Shown here piece by piece: positions 16,556 through 25,294 of a DNA stretch of 64,000 nt (its first letter is position 1; every line of letters starts with the position of its first letter). The position numbers and the translations under genes were made by a program. This DNA comes from Thermoplasmatota archaeon. Its GTDB lineage: Archaea > Thermoplasmatota > Thermoplasmata > Thermoplasmatales > GCA-001856825. The notes under the pieces were generated by a model, which worked only from the letters and a program-made list of their open reading frames with translations, searched no databases and was not told where the DNA came from. The stretch lies in the NCBI GenBank assembly GCA_023379555.1, contig JAMCQR010000029.1, positions 1 through 64,000 on the forward strand. The letters run 5' to 3'.

Positions 16556-17529
16556 GATCTCGCCACCATTATTTCTTCGACCTTCTTAACTATTCCCAGC
16601 GGGTTCAGCCCATAAGCATCCATCAGTTCCCACGCCTTGCCTGATTCACCGAAAACGTCATTGACACCGAGCCTGTAGACAGTCACGGGATAACCTTCAG
16701 CCACTACCTCGGAGACCCTGCTTCCAAGCCCATTGTATATACTGTGCTCCTCAGCAGTCACAATCCTGCCTGTCTCTCTAGCAGCCTTTAGTATTCCTTC
16801 CCTGTCAATTGGCTTAATTGTGGCCATATTTAATACTTTCACGGATATTCCTTTTGATTTCAGATAATCAGATGCTATAAGGGCAGCACTGACGAGTATT
16901 CCCGTTGCTATGACTGTTACATCCGATCCATCTCTGAGCAGTTCAGACTTCCCGAAGGTGAAAGATTTCTCCTTGTGAACAACAGGTATTTTTTCCCTTG
17001 ACAGCCGGACATAAAAAGGTCCCCTGTTTTCATATATGTATCCTATTATCTCTTCTGTTTCCATCGCGTCGGCAGGACAAAGAACTTTCATGTTTGGAAG
17101 ACCCGTCATGAGCCCCATATCCTCTATAATCTGATGCGTGGCCCCGTCCTCGCCAACCGTCAGCCCAGCGTGAGTCGCGACGATCTTCACATTGCTGTCA
17201 GCATAGCACACACTTTGCCTTACGAAGTCATAGGACCTGCCGGTAGCAAAAACAGCAAATGAAGAGGCGAATACATTTTTGCCGCTGTTAGCCAATCCCG
17301 ATGCCACTGCCATCATGTTGTTTTCCGAAATGCCCATGTTGAAGAACCTGTCGGGATATTTTTTCTGGAAAATTGTTGTATGGGTGGAAGTTGATAGGTC
17401 TGCATCCAGTACGACGACATTCCTATCTACCCCCAGTTTTTCTAAAGCGTTACCGTAGGCCTCCCTCTGGCTCTTTCTTTCCACGGAATTGATTAAATTT
17501 GGAAGCCATGTAAGATTTCCCGTAACCAT
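16552..17529 (-). CDS. Transketolase, C-terminal subunit
   Basis: A 325-residue protein carrying the pyrimidine-binding and C-terminal domains of transketolase. It is recognised from GISENNMMAVASGLANSGKN (catalytic Glu near residue 89) and THAGLTVGEDGATHQ. The N-terminal half is the separate, directly adjacent gene upstream; split transketolase is usual in archaea. The two genes abut with no spacing and should be translated together to build a thiamine-diphosphate enzyme. Confidence 0.94.
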   Translation of the reverse strand: MVTGNLTWLPNLINSVERKSQREAYGNALEKLGVDRNVVVLDADLSTSTHTTIFQKKYPDRFFNMGISENNMMAVASGLANSGKNVFASSFAVFATGRSYDFVRQSVCYADSNVKIVATHAGLTVGEDGATHQIIEDMGLMTGLPNMKVLCPADAMETEEIIGYIYENRGPFYVRLSREKIPVVHKEKSFTFGKSELLRDGSDVTVIATGILVSAALIASDYLKSKGISVKVLNMATIKPIDREGILKAARETGRIVTAEEHSIYNGLGSRVSEVVAEGYPVTVYRLGVNDVFGESGKAWELMDAYGLNPLGIVKKVEEIMVARS

Positions 17530-18378
17530 CTAGAAACCCTCCTCAATTTCCTTCAATGCTTGCTCAAATTTCTTTTCGTCAGGCGGAGGCTTGCCGTGGT
17601 AATCGGGATTGTTTTCCATAAAACTTACCCCCTTGCCCTTTACCGTTTTGGCAATTATCATCTTGGGCCCGTTTTGATATTTAGCCCAATCCAGAACTTC
17701 AGCTATTTCCTCCATAGAATGCCCGTCAATGGTCCTGGTCGCCCAGCCGAAATATCTGAATTTTTCCTCTAAGTCACCTAGAGCAAGTATGCTCTCTGTA
17801 AAACCGTCCAGCTGTATCATGTTCCTGTCGAGGAATACAATCAGATTGGAAAGTTTCCAGTGGTTAGCTGAAAGTGCAGCCTCCCATATGCTCCCTTCAT
17901 TGCTCTCCCCGTCCCCTATCATTGCAAAAACCCTGTAGCTCTTTCCATCAAGTCTTGCCGCAAGTGCCATGCCTATAGCATTTCCAAGCCCCTGCCCCAG
18001 AGACCCAGCAGTCATGTCCACCCCGGGGACGTGTCTGGTCACATGGCCCTGTAGGTCAGAACCGAGTTTCCTGAAAGTCATGAGATGATCAATTGGAAAG
18101 AAGCCCTTAAGTGCCAGTACGGCGTACAATCCAGGGGAAGCGTGCCCCTTTGAGAGAACGAATCTATCCCTGTCCGCCCAGTCTGGATTCCTTGGGTCTA
18201 CATTCATTTCCCTGAAATAAAGGTAAGTAAGAATATCTGCTGCACTCAAGGATCCCCCGGGATGACCGCTCTTCGCCTCATATGTCATCCTTATAATCAG
18301 CTTTCTGACTTCCTTGGCTTTTTCCTTAATATGAACTATATCCAAAGCCTCTTGCACGGTTCCGATATACTGTTTCAT
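17530..18378 (-). CDS. Transketolase, N-terminal subunit
   Basis: A 282-residue protein with the thiamine-diphosphate-binding domain: GHPGGSLSAADIL, the conserved SKGHASPGLYAVL, and the GDGESNEGSIWEAA motif (about 154-168) that binds Mg-ThDP. It is the first gene of the operon transketolase N, transketolase C, transaldolase, DHH, mptA. A TATA-like AATATATTTA at about 18409-18418 lies about 35 bases before ATG 18378. Confidence 0.94.
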   Translation of the reverse strand: MKQYIGTVQEALDIVHIKEKAKEVRKLIIRMTYEAKSGHPGGSLSAADILTYLYFREMNVDPRNPDWADRDRFVLSKGHASPGLYAVLALKGFFPIDHLMTFRKLGSDLQGHVTRHVPGVDMTAGSLGQGLGNAIGMALAARLDGKSYRVFAMIGDGESNEGSIWEAALSANHWKLSNLIVFLDRNMIQLDGFTESILALGDLEEKFRYFGWATRTIDGHSMEEIAEVLDWAKYQNGPKMIIAKTVKGKGVSFMENNPDYHGKPPPDEKKFEQALKEIEEGF

Positions 18379-18471
18379 TGTATTTATTTTATCTAATCTG
18401 AACAGCTAAATATATTACATATTATAATGTGAATATAAAACAACTTAATATAACCTTAATAATTTAGGTAT

Positions 18472-18864
18472 GTGAAAGGCAGAGAAGATAGGGAAAAATA
18501 TTTGGAAGCTATCGACTATTTTATAAAATTGCACGGGTACGCACGACCTCTGGAAATAGCGGAATATCTAAAGGTAACGCCTGCCTCAGTTTCACAAATG
18601 CTGAGAAAGCTGGCGGATGATGGACTTATAAACTACGAGAAATATAGGGGGATGACCCTTTCAGAAAAAGGGAAGAAACTGCTTGCGAATTTGAGCGAGA
18701 AGGAAGAATCCATCTATCAGCTATTCGTGATGATGGGATGCGACGAAAAGACGGCCTATGAAAAAGCGTGCGTATTTGAGCATTTGATAGACGACGACCT
18801 AGCATTCAGACTGAAGAATTTCGTAATAAAAATGAAAGAAAGAGAAGTAAAATCAAATGTGTAG
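18472..18864 (+). CDS. DtxR/MntR-like metal-dependent regulator
   Basis: A 130-residue regulator. The N-terminal winged helix (about 5-65, ATPASVSQMLRKLADDGLI-like) is followed by a dimerisation helix with metal-ligand-like residues (ACVFEHLIDDDLAFRLKNF, about 99-117). It lacks the SH3-like third domain, as in MntR-type proteins. GTG 18472 is the start; a TATA-like AACTTAATATAAC at about 18442-18454 makes it leaderless. It is divergent from the transketolase operon and its 3' end overlaps the convergent malate dehydrogenase gene by 12 bases. The target metal (Fe or Mn) is not evident. Confidence 0.83.
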   Translation: MKGREDREKYLEAIDYFIKLHGYARPLEIAEYLKVTPASVSQMLRKLADDGLINYEKYRGMTLSEKGKKLLANLSEKEESIYQLFVMMGCDEKTAYEKACVFEHLIDDDLAFRLKNFVIKMKEREVKSNV

Positions 18865-19824
18865 GTAGGCGTTTACTTTTTCTACGCTCTCTTTTACGTG
18901 GGCTGCAGTTATATCCCAGAGTTTTCTTTCCTCTGGTTGGAAACTTAGCTTATAGATTTCTTCCACTCCATTCTTTCCGATTTTTACAGGTACTCCAACA
19001 AAGAATCCTTCCACTCCATAGTGCTTTCCTGTGTCTCCGGTCAGAAATGCAGGTGCTGTCACCACTCTCTTCTTGTCCTTAAGTATAGATTCAATCATCA
19101 CTGTTATTGAAATTCCAGGGGCGAAATATGCTGATCCTGTCTTGAGGTATGACACAATCTCCCCTCCACCGTTTCTTGTCCTTGCGAGTATTGCGTCTAT
19201 CTTTTCCTTTGAGAGAAGCTCGGTGAGTGGAATTCCGCCCACGGAACAGTATCTCACAAATGGGATCATGTCGTCTCCATGCCCGCCAACCACGAATGCT
19301 GTTACATCATCCACAGAGACCCCCAGTTCCTTGGCGACAAAAGTCCTGAATCTTCCGCTATCCAGAGTCCCTCCCATTCCCATTATCCTGTATTTTTCAG
19401 GACCTATGATCCTGTAAGCAGTGTAAGTCATTATGTCCATCGGATTCGTGACCACGATTATTATTGAGTTTGGACTGTATTTCTTGACGTTTTCGGCCGC
19501 ACTCTTTACTATATCCACATTCTTGTACAACAGGTCATCCCTGCTCATACCAGGCTTTCTTGCTAGACCTGCAGTTATCACTATAATTTTTGATTCTTTC
19601 AGATTCTCATAGTTCTCTCCGTTTGGTCCCACCGTGTATCCTTCCAGAGTTGAGTCAGATTTCCAGTGAGGCATTGCTTCCATCATGTCAAGACTTTTAC
19701 CTTTTGCTGCGCCATCCACCACATCGAATAGGTATACATCGGCAAGTTCCTTTATGGCAAGATGCTCAGCAACCATGGAGCCAACCTGTCCGGCCCCAAT
19801 TACAGAAACCTTCGGTAACGACAT
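18853..19824 (-). CDS. mdh: Malate dehydrogenase (LDH/MDH superfamily)
   Basis: A 323-residue NAD(P)-dependent enzyme interconverting malate and oxaloacetate. It shows the Rossmann motif GAGQVGSMVAEHL (about 10-22), the substrate-binding Arg in ITAGLARKPGMSRDD, the NPMDIMTY stretch and the catalytic His in VGGHGDDMIPF (about residue 180). The short-type archaeal/bacterial MDH length fits. It is the sole rightmost member of its transcription unit, with its own promoter region before ATG 19824, shared with the tRNA-Arg gene. Confidence 0.93.
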   Translation of the reverse strand: MSLPKVSVIGAGQVGSMVAEHLAIKELADVYLFDVVDGAAKGKSLDMMEAMPHWKSDSTLEGYTVGPNGENYENLKESKIIVITAGLARKPGMSRDDLLYKNVDIVKSAAENVKKYSPNSIIIVVTNPMDIMTYTAYRIIGPEKYRIMGMGGTLDSGRFRTFVAKELGVSVDDVTAFVVGGHGDDMIPFVRYCSVGGIPLTELLSKEKIDAILARTRNGGGEIVSYLKTGSAYFAPGISITVMIESILKDKKRVVTAPAFLTGDTGKHYGVEGFFVGVPVKIGKNGVEEIYKLSFQPEERKLWDITAAHVKESVEKVNAYLHI

Positions 19825-19913
19825 ACTAAATCACACATCTATATGAGTGTGAAGTGTAAAAACTTTGAGTCATTGCGTAACAGTTAAAATGTGGAAAACA
19901 TACCCTGTGTTGA

Positions 19914-19988
19914 GGGCGCATGGCCTAGTTTGGATAGGGCAACGGCCTCCTAAGCCGTAGGTCAGGGGTTCAAATCCCCTTGCGCCCG
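19914..19988 (+). tRNA. tRNA-Arg (anticodon CCT)
   Basis: A complete cloverleaf of 75 bases. The acceptor stem GGGCGCA pairs with TGCGCCC. The D arm is GCCT...GGGC. The anticodon stem ACGGC/GCCGT closes the loop CTCCTAA with anticodon CCT. The T arm is AGGGG-TTCAAAT-CCCCT and the discriminator is G. There is no intron and no encoded CCA. The gene-poor stretch directly downstream makes it a possible past integration site, although I see no repeated attachment copy. Confidence 0.97.
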
Positions 19989-20528
19989 TAGGGATCGTAG
20001 CTCCACCCGCATGTTTTTGAACCCTCCATCATTTCGACCTCCTAGTTACGAAATAATGCGTTATAGCGCTTCCTCACCTTGGAAGATCTTGACCTACATA
20101 TTATGCAGAATTGAGAAAGAGTTACAGTTTAACACACCATCAATTAATTTTCAGATGTTCAAGAATTCAAAGTTATCATTCCCGGATATAACAGGAAAGA
20201 AGCATCTCACACACTGTTTCAGATAAATATATGCCTAACAAATATGAAAATAACCGGATCGAGTGTTTCTCCGGAACCAGCCTCTGAACTGGTCCCAGTG
20301 TCTCAACATGACGTTCAACACTACAAGTTTTGGGAACCAAGTTGAGAATGAGGCAAAAAAAAGACGGACGTGATAGAATATCTCGAAACCAGAAACTCCC
20401 TGACGAATAGCAGTTCTCAATATCTCAATACAAACGGCATATTGCAACTTTCGAATAATATCATGAAATCTCATGCAAGATATGTTTATGGTATTGAACA
20501 TACTGCATCAGTAACGTGGAGTGATTAA
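19989..20528 (+). other. 540-base stretch without a supported gene
   Basis: Only short frames on both strands, none with a convincing start signal or family resemblance. Around 20290-20480 two overlapping frames read short Asn/Ser-rich peptides (for example NTTSFGNQVENEAKK, then frame-shifted NSLTNSSSQYLNTNG). That composition resembles local secreted proteins, so a decayed gene is possible but unproven. Confidence 0.4.
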
Positions 20529-21155
20529 ATGGAAAAATCAAAAGTTTCTAAGACCGTTATAACTGTTTTCATAGTAGCGATTATACTACTGTCCGCAGGA
20601 CTGGCATACAACTACTTATCCCTTGTATCTCAGAATACAAGGATTTCTGCATTGAACAATGAGCTATTCTCCAAGGATAGAATAATTTCAGGACAGAATA
20701 CTACGATCGATTAGTTGAGAACAAATGAAACTAACCTGAACCTGACGCTTTCTGAGCTCGAATCAAGTTTGAAATCATCGGATGGAAATTATTCAAAAGT
20801 GAACCTTGTGCTTGGTATTGCGGAACAAAAATACGGAATCTCGACGAATATGTTGTTCTACAACTACACAATAACTGTCGATGCTAAAACGGATATGTTC
20901 TTTGTGAGAGAGATCAACCCAGTTAACAATACGACTTTATTCTTTATTTCACCGGCGGTTGCAAGTCCTGGAACAATTGGCTCTGTGAATAGCAGCGTCT
21001 ACAACCTTACTCTTCTGTTAAACGCAACTGCTTCGACCGGGGCATCATTTAGCATACCGATAAGTGAACCAAACTATGCATTCTATATAAACAATGAGAA
21101 CAGCTTTCCTGTCACGTTTTCCTTCGCCATGTTCTTGATGTGGAGCACAAAGTGA
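20529..21155 (+). pseudogene. Secreted/membrane-anchored protein gene interrupted by one in-frame TAG
   Basis: From ATG 20529 the frame encodes an N-terminal membrane anchor (residues about 8-30, TVITVFIVAIILLSAGLAY) and the beginning of a coiled coil. It then meets TAG at 20712-20714, and the same frame continues without a gap for 146 more codons to TGA at 21155. The second part carries on the coiled coil (TNLNLTLSELESSL) and then an Asn/Thr-rich extracellular domain. Composition and style match across the stop. It is either a recent nonsense mutation, a sequencing error or a read-through codon. No family is recognised. Confidence 0.65.
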
Positions 21156-21330
21156 TACCAAAGAATTCATTCTTTTATTTTATATTTTATTGATCAATCC
21201 GTCATTTTAAAATTTCTCTAGTCTTCATCTACTGCACGAACTAAGTCAAGATAACAGGCTTTCTAACAGGAAACAATTAAACTACAAAAATCGGAATTTA
21301 ACTATAGAATTTCTTAAAAACTACAAAGCC

Positions 21331-21513
21331 GTGGACATAAGTAAGGCTTCGCTTTCTTTTCTTAAAGATATAATCGCAGCCATTGTGGACATGACAAGAT
21401 TACTGATTGATGCTTTTGGTCCTCCCTTTGTAACTTTTGGTAGCGCCATATTCCTGATCCTAACGGGCATTCTCCCATACCTAGAAGTGAAAAGAACTGG
21501 CCCGTCAGCTTAA
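21331..21513 (+). CDS. Possible small membrane protein
   Basis: A 60-residue frame from GTG 21331 with one strongly hydrophobic stretch (about 31-50, PPFVTFGSAIFLILTGILPY) after an amphipathic N-terminus. There is no family resemblance and only weak start signals. It lies in a decayed, gene-poor area, so it may be a remnant. Confidence 0.3.
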   Translation: MDISKASLSFLKDIIAAIVDMTRLLIDAFGPPFVTFGSAIFLILTGILPYLEVKRTGPSA

Positions 21514-21998
21514 CTGTCGATCTGAAATCTGAGTCCTGATTTGAACACTATAAATCCCTTATAAACGCACCCATAAGGTTTTGGGGGGGCATGGAGAATG
21601 TTGCAAGAAATTGTTTTTTTAAAAGACTGGAATCATTCTGTCCTCTCTTTAAAGTTCTACAGGATTTTTCTATCCTTATGCTCATATAGACAGCCTCAAC
21701 AGGAAACCTGTATCACCTATACATCTAGGCGTAGGGGGACCCAGTTCCGGTATCAAGAAATCACGCCCATTGAAGAATGCAGTTTCGGTAGCGAGAAACT
21801 TCAGAGTTTGAAATTCGCACCTTAACACGAGAGTCCCCCCTTCTTGAGGACTCGATCCATATCCACTCAATTTATCCTTCCGATGGATGATAGCTCCATT
21901 GACAGTGTTGGATAATCAACCGCTAAATAAGGTTACAATTAAATAACATTGAATGGATCGTCTTCTTTAACTGAGTTGTCACTGCGGGCCATACCATC
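21514..21998 (+). other. Gene-poor stretch with a promoter-like signal and a hairpin
   Basis: TATA-like elements occur at about 21549-21566, followed by a run of seven G and a short frame at 21592 (MENVARNCFFKRLESFC...) that ends after about 32 codons. GAGTCC at 21832-21837 and GGACTC at 21848-21853 form a 6-bp hairpin. I suspect mobile-element debris but cannot name a family. Confidence 0.35.
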
Positions 21999-22556
21999 CT
22001 ATTTGAGCATTTTTAAGAAATTTTCAGTTTTCAGGACTGGCATCAGCTTCCCCATATTCAACAAACTTCTTTCGTGCGCTTCTTTATCCATCGATGACAC
22101 CGCGTCTGCTATTATTACAGGCAGTATTCCGAGTGCAAGCGAGTGCCTTGCAGTGGTTTCTATACCCATTTCTGTTGCAATTCCAGTCAGGAATAGTGTG
22201 GTTATGCCATAATTCCTGGCTAGGAGCTCAAAATTTGTTCCAACGAAGATGCTTGCGGTATTCTTGTTAATTACCATTTCTCCCTCGATCGGGTATACTT
22301 CCTTTATTATGTCTCCTGGCTCAAACCTACTCATCCCTGAATTCTTCCTTAGCGGCGACTCAAATTTCTCGGGTAATGGGGTGATGCGTGTGTAGAGAAT
22401 AGGTACTCCTTTTTCTCTTCCGCTTTTGATAATTTTCTGTAGATTTGAAACAAATTCCTCTCTGTTGAAAATTCTTGAGACCAGAGCCTCCTGAACATCC
22501 CATACAATTATTGCGCCCTTTGTAAAGTCTATCATTTTTTCATAATTTGCAAACAT
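21999..22556 (-). CDS. Isochorismatase-family hydrolase lacking the usual Cys
   Basis: A 185-residue alpha/beta hydrolase of the isochorismatase-like (cysteine hydrolase) superfamily. The acidic residue Asp20 (VWDVQEAL) and Lys98 (INKNTASIF) are in their expected places. The nucleophile position in the block [13 protein letters not shown] is Gly131 where nicotinamidase-type members have Cys. True isochorismatases also have Gly here, so vinyl-ether hydrolysis is more plausible than amide hydrolysis. The substrate is unknown. The gene is monocistronic, with a structured intergenic region upstream. Confidence 0.85.
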   Translation of the reverse strand: MFANYEKMIDFTKGAIIVWDVQEALVSRIFNREEFVSNLQKIIKSGREKGVPILYTRITPLPEKFESPLRKNSGMSRFEPGDIIKEVYPIEGEMVINKNTASIFVGTNFELLARNYGITTLFLTGIATEMGIETTARHSLALGILPVIIADAVSSMDKEAHERSLLNMGKLMPVLKTENFLKMLK

Positions 22557-22687
22557 AAGTATTGATGGAATGTTTCATTGATTAATTTTTCTATCTTTGT
22601 GAGAAGTTTAAATTTCGTCCCATTGTTTCATTAATATAGATTGCCATTTCCTGGCTTTGCAGTAGTGGTTGATCTAGTTTTACATTA

Positions 22688-22760
22688 AATCCACAGTGAA
22701 ACCATGATCCTTCTTTCATGGTTCACACCCATTGCTAATGTTAGCCCTCCATTGTGGATT
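22688..22760. repeat. Nested inverted repeat (73 bases)
   Basis: The outer arms are AATCCACAGTG (22688-22698) and CATTGTGGATT (22750-22760), complementary except at one position. Inside, GTGAAACCATGA (22696-22707) and TTCATGGTTCAC (22715-22726) form a second stem with one bulged base around a 7-base loop. It lies after the exporter permease gene and before the isochorismatase-like gene, both leftward. It could be an RNA structure, a terminator or a small mobile-element remnant. Confidence 0.5.
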
Positions 22761-22834
22761 CATCAATCATTAGATCATTTTTGTCTCAATAAAATATCAG
22801 ATAGAGGTAATCATTCTGACTACCCCATCTTCCT

Positions 22835-23653
22835 TTAGTCCCTAATTTCCTTCTCAACCAGGTAGTAAGTCATCAAGAGAAGACCTGCAGCGAGTGCCGC
22901 AAGAGCCCCAAGCCACCTCCCTTCCTGGACCCATTGAGAAGAGGTCAGATTTCCGTTTATTATCACTGTCCTTATTGCTTCCGCTGACCATGAGACAGGA
23001 TTGTACTGTGCGACGTCCCCAAGCCAGTTTGCCATCATCTGCCTTGAAAACATTGCATAGCTCACAAACATCAATGGCAGATTCACCAGATTCACTATGC
23101 CAAATATAGACTGCATATTTGTCATCCTGGTGGCTATCACGCTGAATATGGATGAGAATATGAATGCTATCAGTATTATTGCAGTCGTCATTATCAGTGC
23201 ATCAATTACCGTGAATCCATGGGGGAACTTCAGTCCATTTGGGATGAGGTATGCAGCCACGACCAGAATTACTGCCTGCGGCAGTATTCTGATTACAGAG
23301 GATATGATTTTTGAGAACACTATGGAACTTCTCCTTATTGGAGAGGAAAGGAATCTCCCCATTGGTCCGAGACTCCTGTCTAATATGATCTGGGTACCCG
23401 CAAACATGGCAGTGAATAGGCCCATGGTCGTGAGGACGCCACCCACGATGTAAGTAATGTAGTTCGGAGCTCCGTCAAGTATGTAACTCGCCGCCAAACC
23501 ACCTTCTGGCCCGCTGAAGAACTTTGTTATGTCGAAGGCGCTCCCGAAGAGTGCTATCCAGAAAATTGGCTGGATCAGGCCTGTGAAAAAGAATGTCGGG
23601 TTCCTCACCCACTTCTTCAACTCCCTGACTGTCAGTGGCCATAACCCGCTCAT
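22835..23653 (-). CDS. ABC-2 type exporter permease
   Basis: A 272-residue membrane protein with about six hydrophobic segments and the ABC-2 (DrrB/NodJ-like) layout: N-terminal elbow (WPLTVRELKKWVRNPTFFF), then SSPIRRSSIVFSKIISSVIR in the loop before the central helices. It pairs with the ATPase gene upstream, overlapping it by 4 bases. Together they form an exporter of drugs or lipids under the PadR-like regulator. The substrate is unknown. Confidence 0.9.
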   Translation of the reverse strand: MSGLWPLTVRELKKWVRNPTFFFTGLIQPIFWIALFGSAFDITKFFSGPEGGLAASYILDGAPNYITYIVGGVLTTMGLFTAMFAGTQIILDRSLGPMGRFLSSPIRRSSIVFSKIISSVIRILPQAVILVVAAYLIPNGLKFPHGFTVIDALIMTTAIILIAFIFSSIFSVIATRMTNMQSIFGIVNLVNLPLMFVSYAMFSRQMMANWLGDVAQYNPVSWSAEAIRTVIINGNLTSSQWVQEGRWLGALAALAAGLLLMTYYLVEKEIRD

Positions 23654-24651
23654 TGTCTCGCCCTCCTCATGTTCATCGCAAGCTTCCTCGCTTCATCTCC
23701 TCCCTCTGCTTCCCGAATAGTCTTTCCAGTATATTCAAGGAACACTTCGTCCAGTGTTGGTTTCTGGACGGTCAGCTTCGTGATAGAGAGGCTGTGCTGT
23801 GATATGAAATTTATAATTTTTGGAAGAGATTCATCGGCACTTGCGACCTTTATTCTTAAAGTGTTGGGACCAACCTCATTTACTTCTACAATTCCCTGCA
23901 TGGTCTTCATCAGCTCTGCGCTCTTCTGATCTGTCAACGTAACGGTCACTATATCACCATTGAGGGAGCCCTTTAGTTCCTCGGGACTCCCTGTTATCAG
24001 AACCTTTCCATGGTCAATTATAGAGACCCTATCAGCAAGCTCGTCTATTTCTTCCAAGTAGTGGGACGTAAGAATTATAGTGACGTTCAGTCTGGTCTGT
24101 ATCTCCTTAACATAGTTCCACATCTGTGTCCTTGTCTGCACATCAAGGCCTAGAGTTGGTTCATCAAGGAATAGAATTCTGGGTTCATGGACCAGACCGA
24201 GGATCAGTTCGAGCCTCTTCCTCATTCCTCCTGAATATGTCCTTACAAGTCTGTCAGCTGCTTCTTCCAGATCGACGAGCTTGAAGAGAGTGTTGGAATT
24301 TTCTTGTGCCTTCTGCCTTGGTACATCATAAAACTGGGATACCATCATCATGTTCTCCCTTCCTGTGAGGTCCTCATCCGCGGTAAAGTCTTGCGGGACC
24401 ACACCTATTAACCTGCGAACGTCAAGGGAATTCTTGACAATGTCATATCCGCCCACGATGGCTTCGCCTCCAGTCGGTGAGATCCGTGTTATCAGCATGT
24501 TAATTGTCGTAGTCTTTCCAGCTCCGTTGGGTCCAGCAAGTCCGTAGATCTCCCCCTCCTTCACTTCCAAATTCAGGTCAGAAACCGCCTTTATTTTCCC
24601 ATTGTATATCTTTGTCAAATTTTTTGTCTCTATAATGGTTCCATTCATCAT
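23650..24651 (-). CDS. ABC exporter ATPase, DrrA type
   Basis: A 333-residue ATPase with Walker A GPNGAGKT (about 39-46), a Q-loop, the signature YSGGMRKRLE (about 140-149), Walker B ILFLDEP and the switch His (LTSHYLEE). A C-terminal extension of about 90 residues resembles that of DrrA-type drug-resistance ATPases. It overlaps padR upstream and the permease downstream by 4 bases each, so all three are translationally coupled. Confidence 0.93.
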   Translation of the reverse strand: MMNGTIIETKNLTKIYNGKIKAVSDLNLEVKEGEIYGLAGPNGAGKTTTINMLITRISPTGGEAIVGGYDIVKNSLDVRRLIGVVPQDFTADEDLTGRENMMMVSQFYDVPRQKAQENSNTLFKLVDLEEAADRLVRTYSGGMRKRLELILGLVHEPRILFLDEPTLGLDVQTRTQMWNYVKEIQTRLNVTIILTSHYLEEIDELADRVSIIDHGKVLITGSPEELKGSLNGDIVTVTLTDQKSAELMKTMQGIVEVNEVGPNTLRIKVASADESLPKIINFISQHSLSITKLTVQKPTLDEVFLEYTGKTIREAEGGDEARKLAMNMRRARQ

Positions 24652-25184
24652 ATCACCTCTTTTGATTGTAGAAGTTCCTTTCTCGCATCTGAGAGGATCT
24701 TGGTCAGCCTTTCGAGTTCAAGCTCAAATGTCATCAGGAACACTTCGTATTCCTTCTCATTCCTGAACCCGGAATGGATATTCTTCAGGTTGGTTTCAAG
24801 AGAGGAGCCCACGTTCTGTATCGAGTTCAGCAAGAATCTGGCCTTTGCTTCCGGATTCATGACGTCCATCCACAACTTTCCCATGAACTTCATCATAGGC
24901 GAGTTGTCTAGGTGCCCTTCTCCAATCTTTTTTATCAGAGAGAGGCCTTTATCTGTAAGCTTATACATAGCCTTGCCTCCCTCTTCGTATCGTTCAATCA
25001 AGCCTCTCCTGGCCAACCTATCTAATGCCGGGTATATGGAGCCAGCACTAGGTTTCCACGCACCATTCGTTCTCTCATAAATCAGGTTTGCTACCTGGTT
25101 TCCATATATAGGACCGTCTCGGGCCATAGTCAGTATTATGAAGAATACTATTCCCCTGCTCCATCGACCCTCTTCAGATTCCAT
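24648..25184 (-). CDS. PadR-family transcriptional regulator
   Basis: A 178-residue repressor-type protein. The N-terminal winged helix (about 12-85) has the PadR signature GPIYGNQVANLIYERTNG and GSIYPALDRLARRGLIERY. The C-terminal part is helical, for dimerisation. It heads the exporter operon. PadR proteins often repress adjacent pump genes and are relieved by the pump substrate. A perfect palindrome next to the TATA box upstream fits autoregulation. Confidence 0.92.
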   Translation of the reverse strand: MESEEGRWSRGIVFFIILTMARDGPIYGNQVANLIYERTNGAWKPSAGSIYPALDRLARRGLIERYEEGGKAMYKLTDKGLSLIKKIGEGHLDNSPMMKFMGKLWMDVMNPEAKARFLLNSIQNVGSSLETNLKNIHSGFRNEKEYEVFLMTFELELERLTKILSDARKELLQSKEVI

Positions 25185-25202
25185 AACCGTGATTTCAAGT
25201 CT

Positions 25203-25226
25203 CTATATAACGATATCGTAATCGAT
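25203..25226 (-). promoter_or_regulatory. Promoter and likely operator of the padR exporter operon
   Basis: On the minus strand a TATA box (plus-strand CTATATAA, 25203-25210) lies about 20-26 bases before ATG 25184. It directly abuts the perfect 10-bp palindrome ACGATATCGT (25210-25219), followed by ATCGAT (25221-25226). A repressor bound there would block TBP/TFB binding. Confidence 0.6.
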
Positions 25227-25294
25227 AATGATACTAAGAGAATCATCCCCAATTTACTATTTGCATCTTCATCGCCATCGCCAATATGAGGGTT

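Noticed and set aside
20011..20501. Short frames on both strands after tRNA-Arg
   Set aside because: No start signals, no recognisable family and unusual composition; kept only as a gene-poor stretch.
21598..21870. Possible TnpB (IS200/IS605) 3' end on the minus strand or a small plus-strand gene
   Set aside because: The translation shows none of the TnpB zinc-finger or RuvC motifs; the impression came only from position and a nearby hairpin.
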